From: Anaerolineaceae bacterium | Lineage (GTDB): Bacteria; Chloroflexota; Anaerolineae; Anaerolineales; Anaerolineaceae | Direction: 5' to 3' | DNA: 6,160 nt | NCBI GenBank assembly: GCA_011620445.1 | Contig: WOZB01000111.1 | Span: 1-6,160, forward strand | Shown: positions 1 through 6,160 of the stretch, one piece after another | How positions within the stretch are numbered: the first letter of the stretch is position 1 | How the letters are laid out: the number at the start of each line of letters is the position of its first letter | Position numbers and translations under genes: made by a program | The notes under the pieces: generated by a model | Told to the model about the DNA's origin: nothing | Database searches by the model: none | The model's input: only the letters and a program-made list of their open reading frames with translations

Positions 1-2
1 TG

Positions 3-89
3 CTCGAACTCTTTGGGGTTGCCTGGATGCCCAATTATGCTTTTGAGGAAAGAGGCTCCTGGACTTACTTGCCTGCGTTCGAAGCTTAA
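3..89 (+). CDS. 3' end of an unrecognised protein-coding gene (partial)
   Basis: The third forward frame is open from the left edge to a TAA at 87-89 and gives 28 residues, ending in ...RGSWTYLPAFEA. The other two forward frames give less protein-like sequence, and one of them stops early. The C-terminus is rich in aromatic and acidic residues (WMPNYAFEE, SWTYLPAFE). I do not recognise the family, and the fragment is too short to assign a role. A strong intrinsic terminator begins 15 bases after the stop, which supports this being the true end of a plus-strand gene. The start lies outside the window. Confidence 0.6.
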   Translation, partial: LELFGVAWMPNYAFEERGSWTYLPAFEA

Positions 90-103
90 TCAATCCGTAC
101 TTC

Positions 104-145
104 AAAAAGAAGCTGATCGGGATTGGGCCCGGCCAGCTTCTTTTT
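104..145. terminator. Bidirectional intrinsic terminator
   Basis: AAAAAGAAGCTG (104-115) pairs perfectly with CAGCTTCTTTTT (134-145). The stem continues inward, after one A-C mismatch and a T-G wobble, with CGGG (118-121) and CCCG (128-131) closing a six-base loop. The T run extends to 146. Because the A tract on the left becomes a U tract on the opposite strand, the hairpin can end transcription both ways. It sits between two convergent genes, one ending at 89 and one ending at 165. Confidence 0.88.
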
Positions 146-164
146 TCTAAAAATAATCTGAAAA

Positions 165-797
165 TCATAATGAAAGAAGCTCAGGCTCCTTGCCTAAAAT
201 TCGCTGCACTTGCAGGATGCTGAACAGAGCCAGTAGCGCTTCGACGCCGAGGAAAATAGGAAGATAATAACGCACGGAGACCAGGCTGAGCGCTAAAGCG
301 ATTACTCCGCTCCCAAGCAGGTAAGCCGGGTACAGGAGCAATAAAGCCCAGGCATTCTTGAGCGCCAAGCCTAGAGCTTGAGGTTCCTGCAGGAAGAAAC
401 AGGCAGCTGTTAACTGGCTGAGTGTGAAACAAATCAGTATTCCAAGCCCGCATAGAACCAAACCAACCAGCGAAAAGGTAGCCTGGTTAATAGCAAAGTA
501 CCAAAAGCCGACACTCAATAGGCCGATAATGCCCAGACTTGCCAGACCCCACACCAAAGCTTGCCGCCAATGCTGTCTGAAAGCTGCCCAAAATCCTGCA
601 AGCCCTGTGCGAAAACCGTGCGAGAGGTCCGTCGTCACCTGCAGTAAGCCAAAATAGGCGATTGGTGCGAGCAGCACGGTCAAGGTCAGCAAAATGGAAA
701 GCAAAGCTGCTGTGACCATATTCGACCAATCCTGCCACCAAAGTTGGCAGGCCTTCCAGAAGCTGGAAAAGGCGTCTTTGAGTTTTGGCGAGGGCAT
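165..797 (-). CDS. Small polytopic membrane protein, resembling YesL/DUF624
   Basis: A 210-residue integral membrane protein with about five hydrophobic segments, near residues 27-50, 80-102, 107-130, 150-174 and 178-197. After the first segment comes TTDLSHG (55-61) and then an aromatic/basic stretch, FWAAFRQHWRQAL (69-81). This arrangement recalls the YesL/DUF624 family, whose biochemical role is not established. I matched it from memory of the family pattern, so the family call is tentative. An in-frame ATG at 830 would add 11 residues. I chose the ATG at 797 because a perfect TATAAT on this strand (809-804) lies inside that extension and predicts transcription starting at base 797 itself, making the mRNA leaderless. 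Neither ATG has a Shine-Dalgarno sequence. The gene diverges from the hydrolase at 843 and ends against the bidirectional terminator. Substrate and function are unknown. Confidence 0.75.
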   Translation of the reverse strand: MPSPKLKDAFSSFWKACQLWWQDWSNMVTAALLSILLTLTVLLAPIAYFGLLQVTTDLSHGFRTGLAGFWAAFRQHWRQALVWGLASLGIIGLLSVGFWYFAINQATFSLVGLVLCGLGILICFTLSQLTAACFFLQEPQALGLALKNAWALLLLYPAYLLGSGVIALALSLVSVRYYLPIFLGVEALLALFSILQVQRILGKEPELLSL

Positions 798-803
798 GCC
801 GAG

Positions 804-811
804 ATTATAAT
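804..811. promoter_or_regulatory. Symmetric divergent -10 element (ATTATAAT)
   Basis: The eight bases ATTATAAT are self-complementary and hold a perfect TATAAT on each strand: 806-811 forward and 809-804 reverse. With usual spacing, forward transcription would begin at A818, leaving a 25-base leader with GGGAG (831-835) before the hydrolase ATG at 843. Reverse transcription would begin at the A of the membrane protein ATG, base 797. The -35 regions at 17-base spacing are poor on both sides (TTTTGG at 783-788 forward, CCATGA at 832-827 reverse), and no TG extension is present. The promoter is inferred from the -10 and its context. Confidence 0.6.
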
Positions 812-842
812 ATAGCCAGACGAGGATCATGGGAGCGAACGA

Positions 843-1385
843 ATGCTGGATTTATTGAATGCGGTTTTGATTGTTGTGGATGTTCAGGGTCGCCTTGCCG
901 AAAGTGTGGCCGAAGCAGAGGATCGCCTGGCAAAGATAATTACGCTTGTGGAAGGCGCAAAACTACTTGAATTACCCATCTTACTCACCGCCCAGGCACC
1001 GGAAAAAATCGGGCACACGGTCGCGAAACTGGCAGAGAAATTGCCAGGAACCCGGGAATTACCGCGTTCAGCCTTCAACATTTTTGCCGATGCCGAAGTT
1101 CTTAAGACTCTTGAGGGCTTTGGCCGAAAACAGGCTATCTTTTGCGGCTACGAGGCGCATATTTGTATTTATCAAAGCAGCCTGGCTTTGGTGAACGCTG
1201 GTTATGAGGTCTTTATCGTCGATGATGCGGTTTCGTCCAGGGACCCAAATAACAAACGGGTTTCTCTGGGAGAACTTGGAAAGCAAGCGCATATCCACAT
1301 CGTCACAGTTGAAATGTTGTTTTTCGCTTTAATGAAAGACGCGAATCACTCTGCATTCAAAGCAGTTTCCCGACTCATTCGGTAA
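843..1385 (+). CDS. Isochorismatase-family cysteine hydrolase, ISOC1/ISOC2-like
   Basis: This 180-residue protein has the length and motifs of the isochorismatase-like (cysteine hydrolase) superfamily, a soluble Rossmann-type fold whose members hydrolyse amides, vinyl ethers or related bonds. Visible are VVDVQ (11-15) with the catalytic Asp13, AKLLELPILLTAQ (39-51), and FCGYEAHICIYQ (100-111) with the likely nucleophile Cys108 after the usual helix-start motif. VDDAVSSRD follows at about 126-134. The C-terminal run ending in SRLIR aligns with the end of human-type ISOC domains. The third catalytic residue, normally Lys in a K-x-x-F-S segment, aligns with Arg75 in LPRSAFNIF. The start has GGGAG at 831-835, seven bases upstream. 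The natural substrate cannot be told from sequence, and isochorismate is unlikely since no siderophore or menaquinone genes are nearby. It is divergently transcribed from the membrane protein gene. No clear intrinsic terminator follows it, so readthrough into the next operon is possible. Confidence 0.9.
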   Translation: MLDLLNAVLIVVDVQGRLAESVAEAEDRLAKIITLVEGAKLLELPILLTAQAPEKIGHTVAKLAEKLPGTRELPRSAFNIFADAEVLKTLEGFGRKQAIFCGYEAHICIYQSSLALVNAGYEVFIVDDAVSSRDPNNKRVSLGELGKQAHIHIVTVEMLFFALMKDANHSAFKAVSRLIR

Positions 1386-1401
1386 AACTTTTGTTTTTAT
1401 C

Positions 1402-1432
1402 CTGACGTTAATTAAAAATTAATACTCGTCAG
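1402..1432. repeat. AT-rich inverted repeat, candidate operator
   Basis: CTGACG (1402-1407) pairs with CGTCAG (1427-1432). Inside these, TTAATT (1408-1413) pairs with AATTAA (1417-1422), leaving an AAA centre and an unpaired TACT on the right side. No T run follows on either strand, so it is a poor terminator. Its right arm lies between the proposed -35 and -10 of the transporter operon, where a repressor would bind. That role is inference. Confidence 0.4.
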
Positions 1433-1439
1433 TTATATT
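1412..1439 (+). promoter_or_regulatory. Probable promoter of the transporter operon
   Basis: TTAAAA (1412-1417; four of six matches to TTGACA) is followed after 16 bases by TATATT (1434-1439; five of six matches to TATAAT). The predicted start near 1446 would give a leader of about 24 bases containing TGGAG (1461-1465), four bases before the ATG at 1470. A second AT-rich hexamer, TAAAAT at 1452-1457, would start transcription within the ribosome site and is less likely. Confidence 0.4.
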
Positions 1440-1469
1440 TGCCTTTACCCTTAAAATAATTGGAGTTCC

Positions 1470-2837
1470 ATGACACAATCCACCCCCAAAAAACGAAGCC
1501 GAGCCTGGCTAACCTGGCTTATTATCCTGATTATTCTGGCCACTGCAGCATTTTTTGTTATCCGATCAAGTCAAGCCGCTGCTTTAGAGGCTTTACAAGC
1601 TTTGGAAACAGCCCAAGTAAGCCGGCAAACACTGGTGACTAGCATTAGTGGAACAGGCACAGTAAGACCCGAACAACTTGAGACTCTATACTGGACGACC
1701 AGCGGCCATGTTGGCGAAGAAGCAGTCGCCCTTGGTCAGGAAGTCAAAAAAGGTCAAATATTGCTTTCGCTCGCCGAAGCTGATCTGCCCATTGAAATCC
1801 TTCAGGCACGCATCGATGCAGCTTCCATTCAGGAATCACTGGATAATCTTCCGGCGGATACCGATCTGCAGCGAGCCCAGCTTCAAGCCAAAATTAGTAG
1901 CTCGCGGCAATCACTCGAAACAATGCAAAATCAGTTGACTGAACTACAGACTCGCGTCTGCACCTCGTGGCATCTGGCAGACCTGCAAAGCCGCTTTGAT
2001 GATGCTGAATCTACGTATACCCAGGAACCAACCCAGCAGAATAAAGCCAGACTTGATTTGGCGCGTACCAATCTTGATTTCTGTGATGAGAGTGTTATCA
2101 AGACGAAAATTTCCGATTTGGAAGCTCAAATAGAAAATCAGGAGACCAGCATCCAAAACGACCAGAAAGCTCTTGAAAAAATCAAGAATGGTCCTGATCC
2201 GGTAGTTGAAGAAAAACTGAAGAACCAACTTGCCATCGCCCAAAAACGCATGCAAGCTGCTGAAATCAGAGCCCCATTCGATGGTGTTGTCACTGCCATT
2301 TACACGCAGCCTGGCTCAGCAACTGCTCCAGGTGCCAAAGCCATCCAGGTGGCGGATTTACGCGCGTTTTACATTGACGTCCCAGTGGCAGAGGTAGATT
2401 TTCCCGCTATTGCGGTTGGCCAGGAGGCCGATCTTGTTTTTGATGCCTTTTTTACGGAAACCTATCATGGGGTTGTCACCCAAATTGACCAGGTTGGCCA
2501 GGAACAAGCCGGTGTGGTTACTTACAACGTCACCATCACTATGGCGGATGGGATAGACAAAATCAACCCGGGAATGACTGCTGGTGTAACGATTATTACC
2601 ACGGCAAAGCCTAACGTTTTGGTGGTGCCTGCTGCTGCTGTCAAAACGGTGGAAGGTGATTCGGTTGTCTATGTTTTGAAGGACGGTGTGCCTCAGGCTG
2701 TTAAAGTGAGAGTAGGGGCCTATTCCAGCGAGAGTGTTGAAATTCTGGAAGGCGACTTGCAAGAAGGTGAAAGGCTCGTTCTTAACCCGCCCAGTAATAT
2801 CATACAACTCTTCACACAAAGCGGGCGGACGCGTTGA
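1470..2837 (+). CDS. HlyD/MacA-type membrane-fusion (adaptor) protein
   Basis: A 455-residue periplasmic-adaptor-type subunit expected to pair with the ABC transporter encoded next. A basic N-terminus and one membrane segment (about 14-34) anchor it. A lipoyl-like half-domain starts near 50 ([13 protein letters not shown] at 57-69, then [18 protein letters not shown] at 79-96). A long predicted helical hairpin spans about 107-265, with its tip near 184-187 (TQEPTQQ). The second lipoyl half is at 263-298 ([31 protein letters not shown]). A beta-barrel follows (about 300-380, with NPGMTAGV at 366-373) and then a membrane-proximal domain (about 381-440, VVPAAAVK and VYVLKDG). The hairpin is kinked at NLPAD (126-130) and NGPDP (240-244), roughly equal distances from the tip. 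It carries two cysteines, Cys164 and Cys205. TGGAG precedes the ATG. The stop overlaps the next start, so the subunits are probably translated together. Substrate unknown; MacA homologues serve peptide, macrolide or lipid export. Confidence 0.9.
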   Translation: MTQSTPKKRSRAWLTWLIILIILATAAFFVIRSSQAAALEALQALETAQVSRQTLVTSISGTGTVRPEQLETLYWTTSGHVGEEAVALGQEVKKGQILLSLAEADLPIEILQARIDAASIQESLDNLPADTDLQRAQLQAKISSSRQSLETMQNQLTELQTRVCTSWHLADLQSRFDDAESTYTQEPTQQNKARLDLARTNLDFCDESVIKTKISDLEAQIENQETSIQNDQKALEKIKNGPDPVVEEKLKNQLAIAQKRMQAAEIRAPFDGVVTAIYTQPGSATAPGAKAIQVADLRAFYIDVPVAEVDFPAIAVGQEADLVFDAFFTETYHGVVTQIDQVGQEQAGVVTYNVTITMADGIDKINPGMTAGVTIITTAKPNVLVVPAAAVKTVEGDSVVYVLKDGVPQAVKVRVGAYSSESVEILEGDLQEGERLVLNPPSNIIQLFTQSGRTR

Positions 2838-3538
2838 TCCCAAATACAAAAACTGACCCCGTCATTGATGTCCGGGATTTAAAGAAGGTTTACCACATAG
2901 GCGAGATTGAAGTGCCAGCCTTGCGTGGGGTGAACATCCAGGTCCAAAGGGGTGAAGTAGTAGCTATCATGGGCCCTAGCGGATCGGGCAAGTCCACCTT
3001 AATGAACATGATCGGCTGCCTGGATTCACCATCGGACGGTGTTTACATCCTGGATGGCTTGCAGGTCTCTGATTTAAGGGATGATGAACTTGCTGAGGTT
3101 CGCAACAAGAAAATCGGCTTTGTCTTTCAAAAATATAACTTGCTTCCACGCGTCAGCGCGCTTGAAAATGTTGAACTGCCCATGCATTACAGTGATGAGA
3201 ATTCCCACATGCAGCAGCGTGCCACCGACGCGCTCAAAGCCGTAGGCCTTGAGGACCGCATGCGCCATAAGCCAAATGAACTTTCGGGGGGTCAGCAACA
3301 GCGCGTAGCCATTGCCCGCGCAATTGTAAACGAGCCCGCCATTATTCTGGCCGATGAACCAACAGGCAACCTTGACTCCCAAGCTGGCAAGGAAATCATA
3401 GACCTTCTGTTGGGGCTAAACCGAGAACGCGGTACCACATTAATTATTGTGACTCATGATCCGGATGTCTCAGCGGCTGCCCAACGCGTCATTCACTTGC
3501 GAGACGGTTTGATTGTGGGTGAAGGGGAGTCCAGATGA
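2834..3538 (+). CDS. MacB/LolD-type ABC transporter ATPase subunit
   Basis: A 234-residue nucleotide-binding protein that should sit on the inner face of the membrane and power the permease encoded next. All motifs are intact: Walker [10 protein letters not shown] (47-55), Q-loop Gln99 in [10 protein letters not shown], signature LSGGQ (150-154), Walker B IILADEP (170-176) with catalytic Glu175, D-loop GNLD (178-181) and switch His208 in VTHD. The [16 protein letters not shown] segment is typical of the LolD/MacB/FtsE branch. In proteobacterial MacB the ATPase and permease are fused; here they are separate proteins, as in many other phyla. The start is TTG at 2834, overlapping the adaptor's TGA (TTGA, 2834-2837). 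No in-frame ATG lies between it and the conserved core, so TTG is the best start, although the Shine-Dalgarno is weak (GGGCGG, 2822-2827). This suggests translational coupling to the adaptor gene. Confidence 0.95.
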   Translation: MIPNTKTDPVIDVRDLKKVYHIGEIEVPALRGVNIQVQRGEVVAIMGPSGSGKSTLMNMIGCLDSPSDGVYILDGLQVSDLRDDELAEVRNKKIGFVFQKYNLLPRVSALENVELPMHYSDENSHMQQRATDALKAVGLEDRMRHKPNELSGGQQQRVAIARAIVNEPAIILADEPTGNLDSQAGKEIIDLLLGLNRERGTTLIIVTHDPDVSAAAQRVIHLRDGLIVGEGESR

Positions 3539-4767
3539 AACTACTTCAAGTCCTTCGTGAAGCCATCCGCAGCATTAACAGCAATCGTACCCGTTCTTTC
3601 TTGACGATATTGGGCATCATAATCGGCGTTGCCGCTGTTATCGCGTTGATGGCAGCTGGACAGGGTGCCCAGGCATCAATTACAGGTCAAATCCAATCGA
3701 TTGGCACCAATTTGATCTATGTCATGCCGGGCAATCAACTGACTACTGCCACTAATCGCCGGCCGCTCACACTTGCGGATTCAAGAGCCCTCGCAAATAA
3801 ATTGCGCGCCCCACATATCCGCAACGTCGCTCCGGTCATTACCGACAACAACGATGTCTCTTATGGCAAAGAAAGCCTGCAAACCACCGTTTATGGTGTG
3901 GAGCCCGGCTTTGAGATTGTTCAGAACCTGAGCCTGTCTGATGGTGCCTTTTTTACCCGCGCCGAGATCGATTCGCGGGCTTCCGTAGTGGTGCTGGGGC
4001 CGGCCCTGGCCGATCATATTATTGGCAAACATGAAGGCATAATCGGGATGGTTGTCCGCATTAACGATTATCCTTTCCGGGTAATTGGAGTTACTACATC
4101 CAAAGGCGGCAGCCAGTTCAACAACCCGGATACATTTGCCTACATCCCCCTCACCAGCATGCAAGCGCGGGTCAAACAAGATCTCAGTTCCGGCAGGGTC
4201 AATTATATTCTGCTGCAGGCAGAAGATGAAGAATCCGTCAAACTAGCCATCGATGAAGCGGCCCTGGTTTTGCGCGAAAATCACCGCTTGAACCTCAGGC
4301 AACCGGACGATTTCTCGATCACCAACCAGGAGGACTTTCTTTCGATTGCCAGTTCAATTACCGGTGTGCTGACAATTTTCCTGGCAGGAATTGCGGGGAT
4401 TTCCCTGCTTGTAGGCGGGATTGGGATCATGAATATCATGCTGGTATCCGTGACTGAGCGTACTTCCGAGATCGGCTTACGAAAGGCGCTGGGTGCCAGA
4501 AAACTGGATATCATGCTCCAATTCCTCAGCGAATCGGCCATGCTCAGCCTGATTGGTGGCATCCTGGGCATCCTGATAGGTTGGGGCCTGGCAAGCCTGA
4601 TTGGCTTTGTGGCAGCACAGTCAGGGACCGATCTGATACCCGTTGTGGGTTGGGATGCCATCCTTTTAGCCACCCTCTTCTCGACCGCGGTAGGTCTCTT
4701 CTTTGGCTGGTACCCTGCCAGCCGTGCAGCCAATCTGCAACCGGTTGAAGCACTGCGCTACGAGTAA
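3535..4767 (+). CDS. MacB-like ABC transporter permease (FtsX superfamily)
   Basis: A 410-residue permease with the four-helix layout of the MacB/LolC group. The first helix is at about 20-42 ([20 protein letters not shown]), followed by a large external MacB-type domain (about 45-265). Then comes the FtsX core with helices at about 275-300, 331-358 and 371-392. Family hallmarks include the N-terminal [13 protein letters not shown], the [13 protein letters not shown] stretch (55-67), [28 protein letters not shown] (294-321), which carries the coupling helix that contacts the ATPase, and the C-terminal [18 protein letters not shown]. The protein should dimerise, bind two ATPase subunits and transmit motion to the adaptor's membrane-proximal domain rather than form a classic channel. 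ATG at 3535 overlaps the upstream TGA (ATGA), and GGGGAG at 3524-3529 is a good ribosome site inside the ATPase gene. The operon ends 17 bases later at a terminator. The exported substrate is not determinable. Confidence 0.94.
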   Translation: MKLLQVLREAIRSINSNRTRSFLTILGIIIGVAAVIALMAAGQGAQASITGQIQSIGTNLIYVMPGNQLTTATNRRPLTLADSRALANKLRAPHIRNVAPVITDNNDVSYGKESLQTTVYGVEPGFEIVQNLSLSDGAFFTRAEIDSRASVVVLGPALADHIIGKHEGIIGMVVRINDYPFRVIGVTTSKGGSQFNNPDTFAYIPLTSMQARVKQDLSSGRVNYILLQAEDEESVKLAIDEAALVLRENHRLNLRQPDDFSITNQEDFLSIASSITGVLTIFLAGIAGISLLVGGIGIMNIMLVSVTERTSEIGLRKALGARKLDIMLQFLSESAMLSLIGGILGILIGWGLASLIGFVAAQSGTDLIPVVGWDAILLATLFSTAVGLFFGWYPASRAANLQPVEALRYE

Positions 4768-4783
4768 ATCGGTGAATGGAAAT

Positions 4784-4817
4784 AAAAATGGCTGGCCAAA
4801 TTTAGCCAGCCATTTTT
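4784..4817. terminator. Bidirectional intrinsic terminator
   Basis: AAAAATGGCTGGC (4784-4796) pairs perfectly with GCCAGCCATTTTT (4805-4817) around an eight-base loop, giving a 13 bp stem with an A tract on one side and a T tract on the other. It lies between the stop of the permease gene (4767) and the stop of the convergent protease gene (4832), so it can serve both strands. Confidence 0.92.
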
Positions 4818-4831
4818 GATTCACAGACGCG

Positions 4832-6088
4832 TTATGGTCTTGAACCTACTACCAAATCAAGTTCGACTTCGCCAGAGCTACGCAATACGGTGAATGTAAC
4901 CGTATCACCGGGGTTCTTGTTCAGGATGAGATAACTCAACAAATCGCTAAAGGTAATTACCGGTTTGCCATCAATTGCAATAATCAAGTCACCGCCTTTA
5001 CCTGTCTGGCTATCGGCTGGCACAAGGCCGGCCTTGGCCGCTGGTCCGCCAGGGACGACATCGACAATATAAGCACCGCTGGCTTGGGGAAGTTCCAATT
5101 CTTTTGCCAAAGTAAGGCTCATACGTTCATCAGACATCGCCGAAAGACCCAGGTACGGGTATTCGTATGTGCCGTTTTCGATAAGGGAAGGCACAACCCT
5201 GCGGACGATGTTTGAAGAAATTGCAAAACCGATGCCGGTGTTTACTGCGCCGCCGGAAAGTGACATGCCAGCTGTCTGGATGGCGCGATTGACTCCGATG
5301 ACCTGCCCTTGCAGGTTCAGCAAAGGCCCGCCTGAGTTGCCAGGATTGATGGAAGCATCAGTTTGCAGCAAGTCACCTGCCGCAAAGAACTGGATGGTCC
5401 CTTGGGTTGGGTCTCCCGAAGAACGCAGAGAGTCAAGTGTACGTCCGTGGGCTGAAATGATGCCCATGGTCATGGTTCCGCCCAGGCCGTAAGGGCTGCC
5501 AATGGCAACCACAATGGTTCCCACCGGTGCCTGGTCAGAATCACCCAGAGGCAAAGGATGCAGTTTATCTGCTGGTACATCCACTTTAACAACCGCTAAA
5601 TCGGAGTCCAGGTCTCGGCCTATGGTTTCACCAAACACCTTGGTTCCATCCGCGAAATCAACTTCGAGTGATTGTACGTCCCCAGCCACATGGTAGTTGG
5701 TAACGATGTGGCCTTCCTTATCGATCACGAAACCAGTTCCCTCGCCGGCACCTTCAGCGCTGGTAAAACGGATCATTACAACCCCAGGCAAAGCTTGCTG
5801 GTAGACCTGCTGCAAGTCAGCCTGCAAGTCTCCAGAGGCTCCAGCGATGGGAGCCGCAGGTTGGGCTGGGATGGTGGTTGCAATCGGCCCGGTGGCACCT
5901 GGCTGGGAGGAATCTGCACTGCTTTGCGCGGTGGATGTTGGGTTGGTCGCCGTGGGAGTAGCAAGTGCTGGTACCAGCTCAGGCAATCTCGGAAGTTTGG
6001 GTATGTTCTGGGTGTTAATCGAACAGGCCACGCTGGCTAGCGCCAGGACAAGGATCAGCATAAAAGGGATAAATCTTTTTGTTTTCAT
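4832..6088 (-). CDS. htrA: HtrA/DegP-like serine protease lipoprotein with PDZ domain
   Basis: A 418-residue envelope protease that likely degrades or refolds damaged exported proteins. Numbered from the ATG at 6088, it has a short basic start, a hydrophobic stretch and a lipobox-like ASVAC, with Cys22 the likely lipid-modified residue. A Pro/Thr/Ser/Ala-rich linker follows (about 28-83). The chymotrypsin-fold domain shows His133 (TNYHVA), Asp163 (DSDLAVV) and Ser252 (NPGNSGGPL), a complete catalytic triad. One PDZ domain covers about 310-410 (YPYLGLSA, VPGGPAAKAGL, GGDLIIAIDGKPV), so the domain order is S1C-PDZ, as in DegS or Gram-positive HtrA rather than the two-PDZ DegP. An in-frame GTG at 6127 would add 13 residues, but it lies upstream of the transcription start predicted from TATAAT at 6135-6130. 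The ATG also begins a proper signal peptide, and GAGAAAGAAG upstream may serve as a weak ribosome site. It is convergent with the transporter operon and is a separate unit. Confidence 0.93.
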   Translation of the reverse strand: MKTKRFIPFMLILVLALASVACSINTQNIPKLPRLPELVPALATPTATNPTSTAQSSADSSQPGATGPIATTIPAQPAAPIAGASGDLQADLQQVYQQALPGVVMIRFTSAEGAGEGTGFVIDKEGHIVTNYHVAGDVQSLEVDFADGTKVFGETIGRDLDSDLAVVKVDVPADKLHPLPLGDSDQAPVGTIVVAIGSPYGLGGTMTMGIISAHGRTLDSLRSSGDPTQGTIQFFAAGDLLQTDASINPGNSGGPLLNLQGQVIGVNRAIQTAGMSLSGGAVNTGIGFAISSNIVRRVVPSLIENGTYEYPYLGLSAMSDERMSLTLAKELELPQASGAYIVDVVPGGPAAKAGLVPADSQTGKGGDLIIAIDGKPVITFSDLLSYLILNKNPGDTVTFTVLRSSGEVELDLVVGSRP

Positions 6089-6129
6089 AGGTTCAGCTTC
6101 TTTCTCAATGTGAGAGTATCTCTTCACTA

Positions 6130-6137
6130 ATTATAAT
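6130..6137 (-). promoter_or_regulatory. -10 element of the htrA promoter (ATTATAAT)
   Basis: On the minus strand a perfect TATAAT occupies 6135-6130. Usual spacing puts transcription start at base 6123 (an A), giving a 35-base leader before the ATG at 6088. The -35 is weak: TTAGCC at 6157-6152 with 16-base spacing. The eight bases are self-complementary, so a forward TATAAT also exists at 6132-6137 and could drive a gene beyond the right edge. The remaining bases to 6160 show nothing else recognisable. Confidence 0.5.
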
Positions 6138-6160
6138 CAAACGAAATCTCAGGCTAACTG

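Noticed and set aside
798..830. Longer start (ATG at 830) for the minus-strand membrane protein
   Set aside because: It would place the perfect TATAAT inside the coding region. The added residues include a run encoded by the -10 itself, and no ribosome site precedes it.
1402..1432. Hairpin as an intrinsic terminator for the hydrolase gene
   Set aside because: The stem is short and AT-rich, with a four-base bulge and no following T run, unlike the two strong terminators in this window.
2358..2849. Open frame of 163 codons on the minus strand across the adaptor's 3' half
   Set aside because: It is antisense to clear lipoyl and beta-barrel domains and shows no recognisable motifs.
4281..4733. 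Open frame of 150 codons on the minus strand inside the permease gene
   Set aside because: It lies wholly opposite a well-conserved permease, and its composition looks like an antisense reading of that gene. No promoter or ribosome site was seen.
5169..6113. Several plus-strand open frames opposite the protease gene
   Set aside because: All are shadows of the protease coding sequence; the Gly/Trp/Val-rich stretches are the reverse reading of its Pro/Ala/Thr linker.
6089..6127. GTG start adding 13 residues to the protease
   Set aside because: It is upstream of the predicted transcription start and would put charged residues ahead of a normal lipoprotein signal peptide.
1..6160. Mobile elements, CRISPR arrays, tRNA or rRNA genes, defence or biosynthetic systems
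   Set aside because: Reading both strands showed no transposase or integrase motifs, no regularly spaced repeats, no clear tRNA cloverleaf and no rRNA. All long open regions are explained by five ordinary genes.

Overview
The window is an ordinary, gene-dense stretch of bacterial chromosome of mid GC content. It holds five complete genes and the 3' end of a sixth. The best guess at the source is a member of Chloroflexota, class Anaerolineae or a relative. The clues are a split MacB-type ABC system with its adaptor, a surface HtrA lipoprotein with a Thr/Pro/Ala-rich linker, and a small polytopic membrane protein resembling the YesL/DUF624 family. This is inference from protein style; there is no rRNA or other phylogenetic marker here.

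Layout. Bases 3-89 are the last 28 codons of an unrecognised plus-strand gene. A strong hairpin with A and T tracts on its two sides (104-145) ends that gene and the convergent minus-strand membrane protein gene (165-797). That gene and a plus-strand isochorismatase-family hydrolase (843-1385) diverge from a 45-base gap. The palindrome ATTATAAT in this gap supplies a perfect TATAAT on both strands. After an 84-base spacer with an AT-rich inverted repeat and a probable promoter come three tightly coupled plus-strand genes: a membrane-fusion/adaptor protein (1470-2837), an ABC ATPase (2834-3538) and a MacB/FtsX-type permease (3535-4767). Each pair overlaps by four bases. A second bidirectional terminator (4784-4817) separates this operon from a convergent minus-strand HtrA/DegP-like serine protease lipoprotein (4832-6088). 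The protease has its own promoter, again with ATTATAAT, at the right edge.

How the genes work together. The three-gene operon should form one MacAB-like machine: the ATPase drives conformational change in the dimeric permease, and the anchored adaptor works with the outer part of the permease. The substrate cannot be read from sequence. The HtrA lipoprotein is a separate transcription unit for quality control of exported proteins. The hydrolase and the small membrane protein share a promoter region but have no evident functional link to each other.

I saw no mobile element, CRISPR array, tRNA, rRNA or recognisable new system. The points most worth checking are the symmetric promoter with a predicted leaderless transcript, the replacement of the expected catalytic lysine by arginine in the hydrolase, and a pair of cysteines placed symmetrically about the tip of the adaptor's coiled-coil hairpin.
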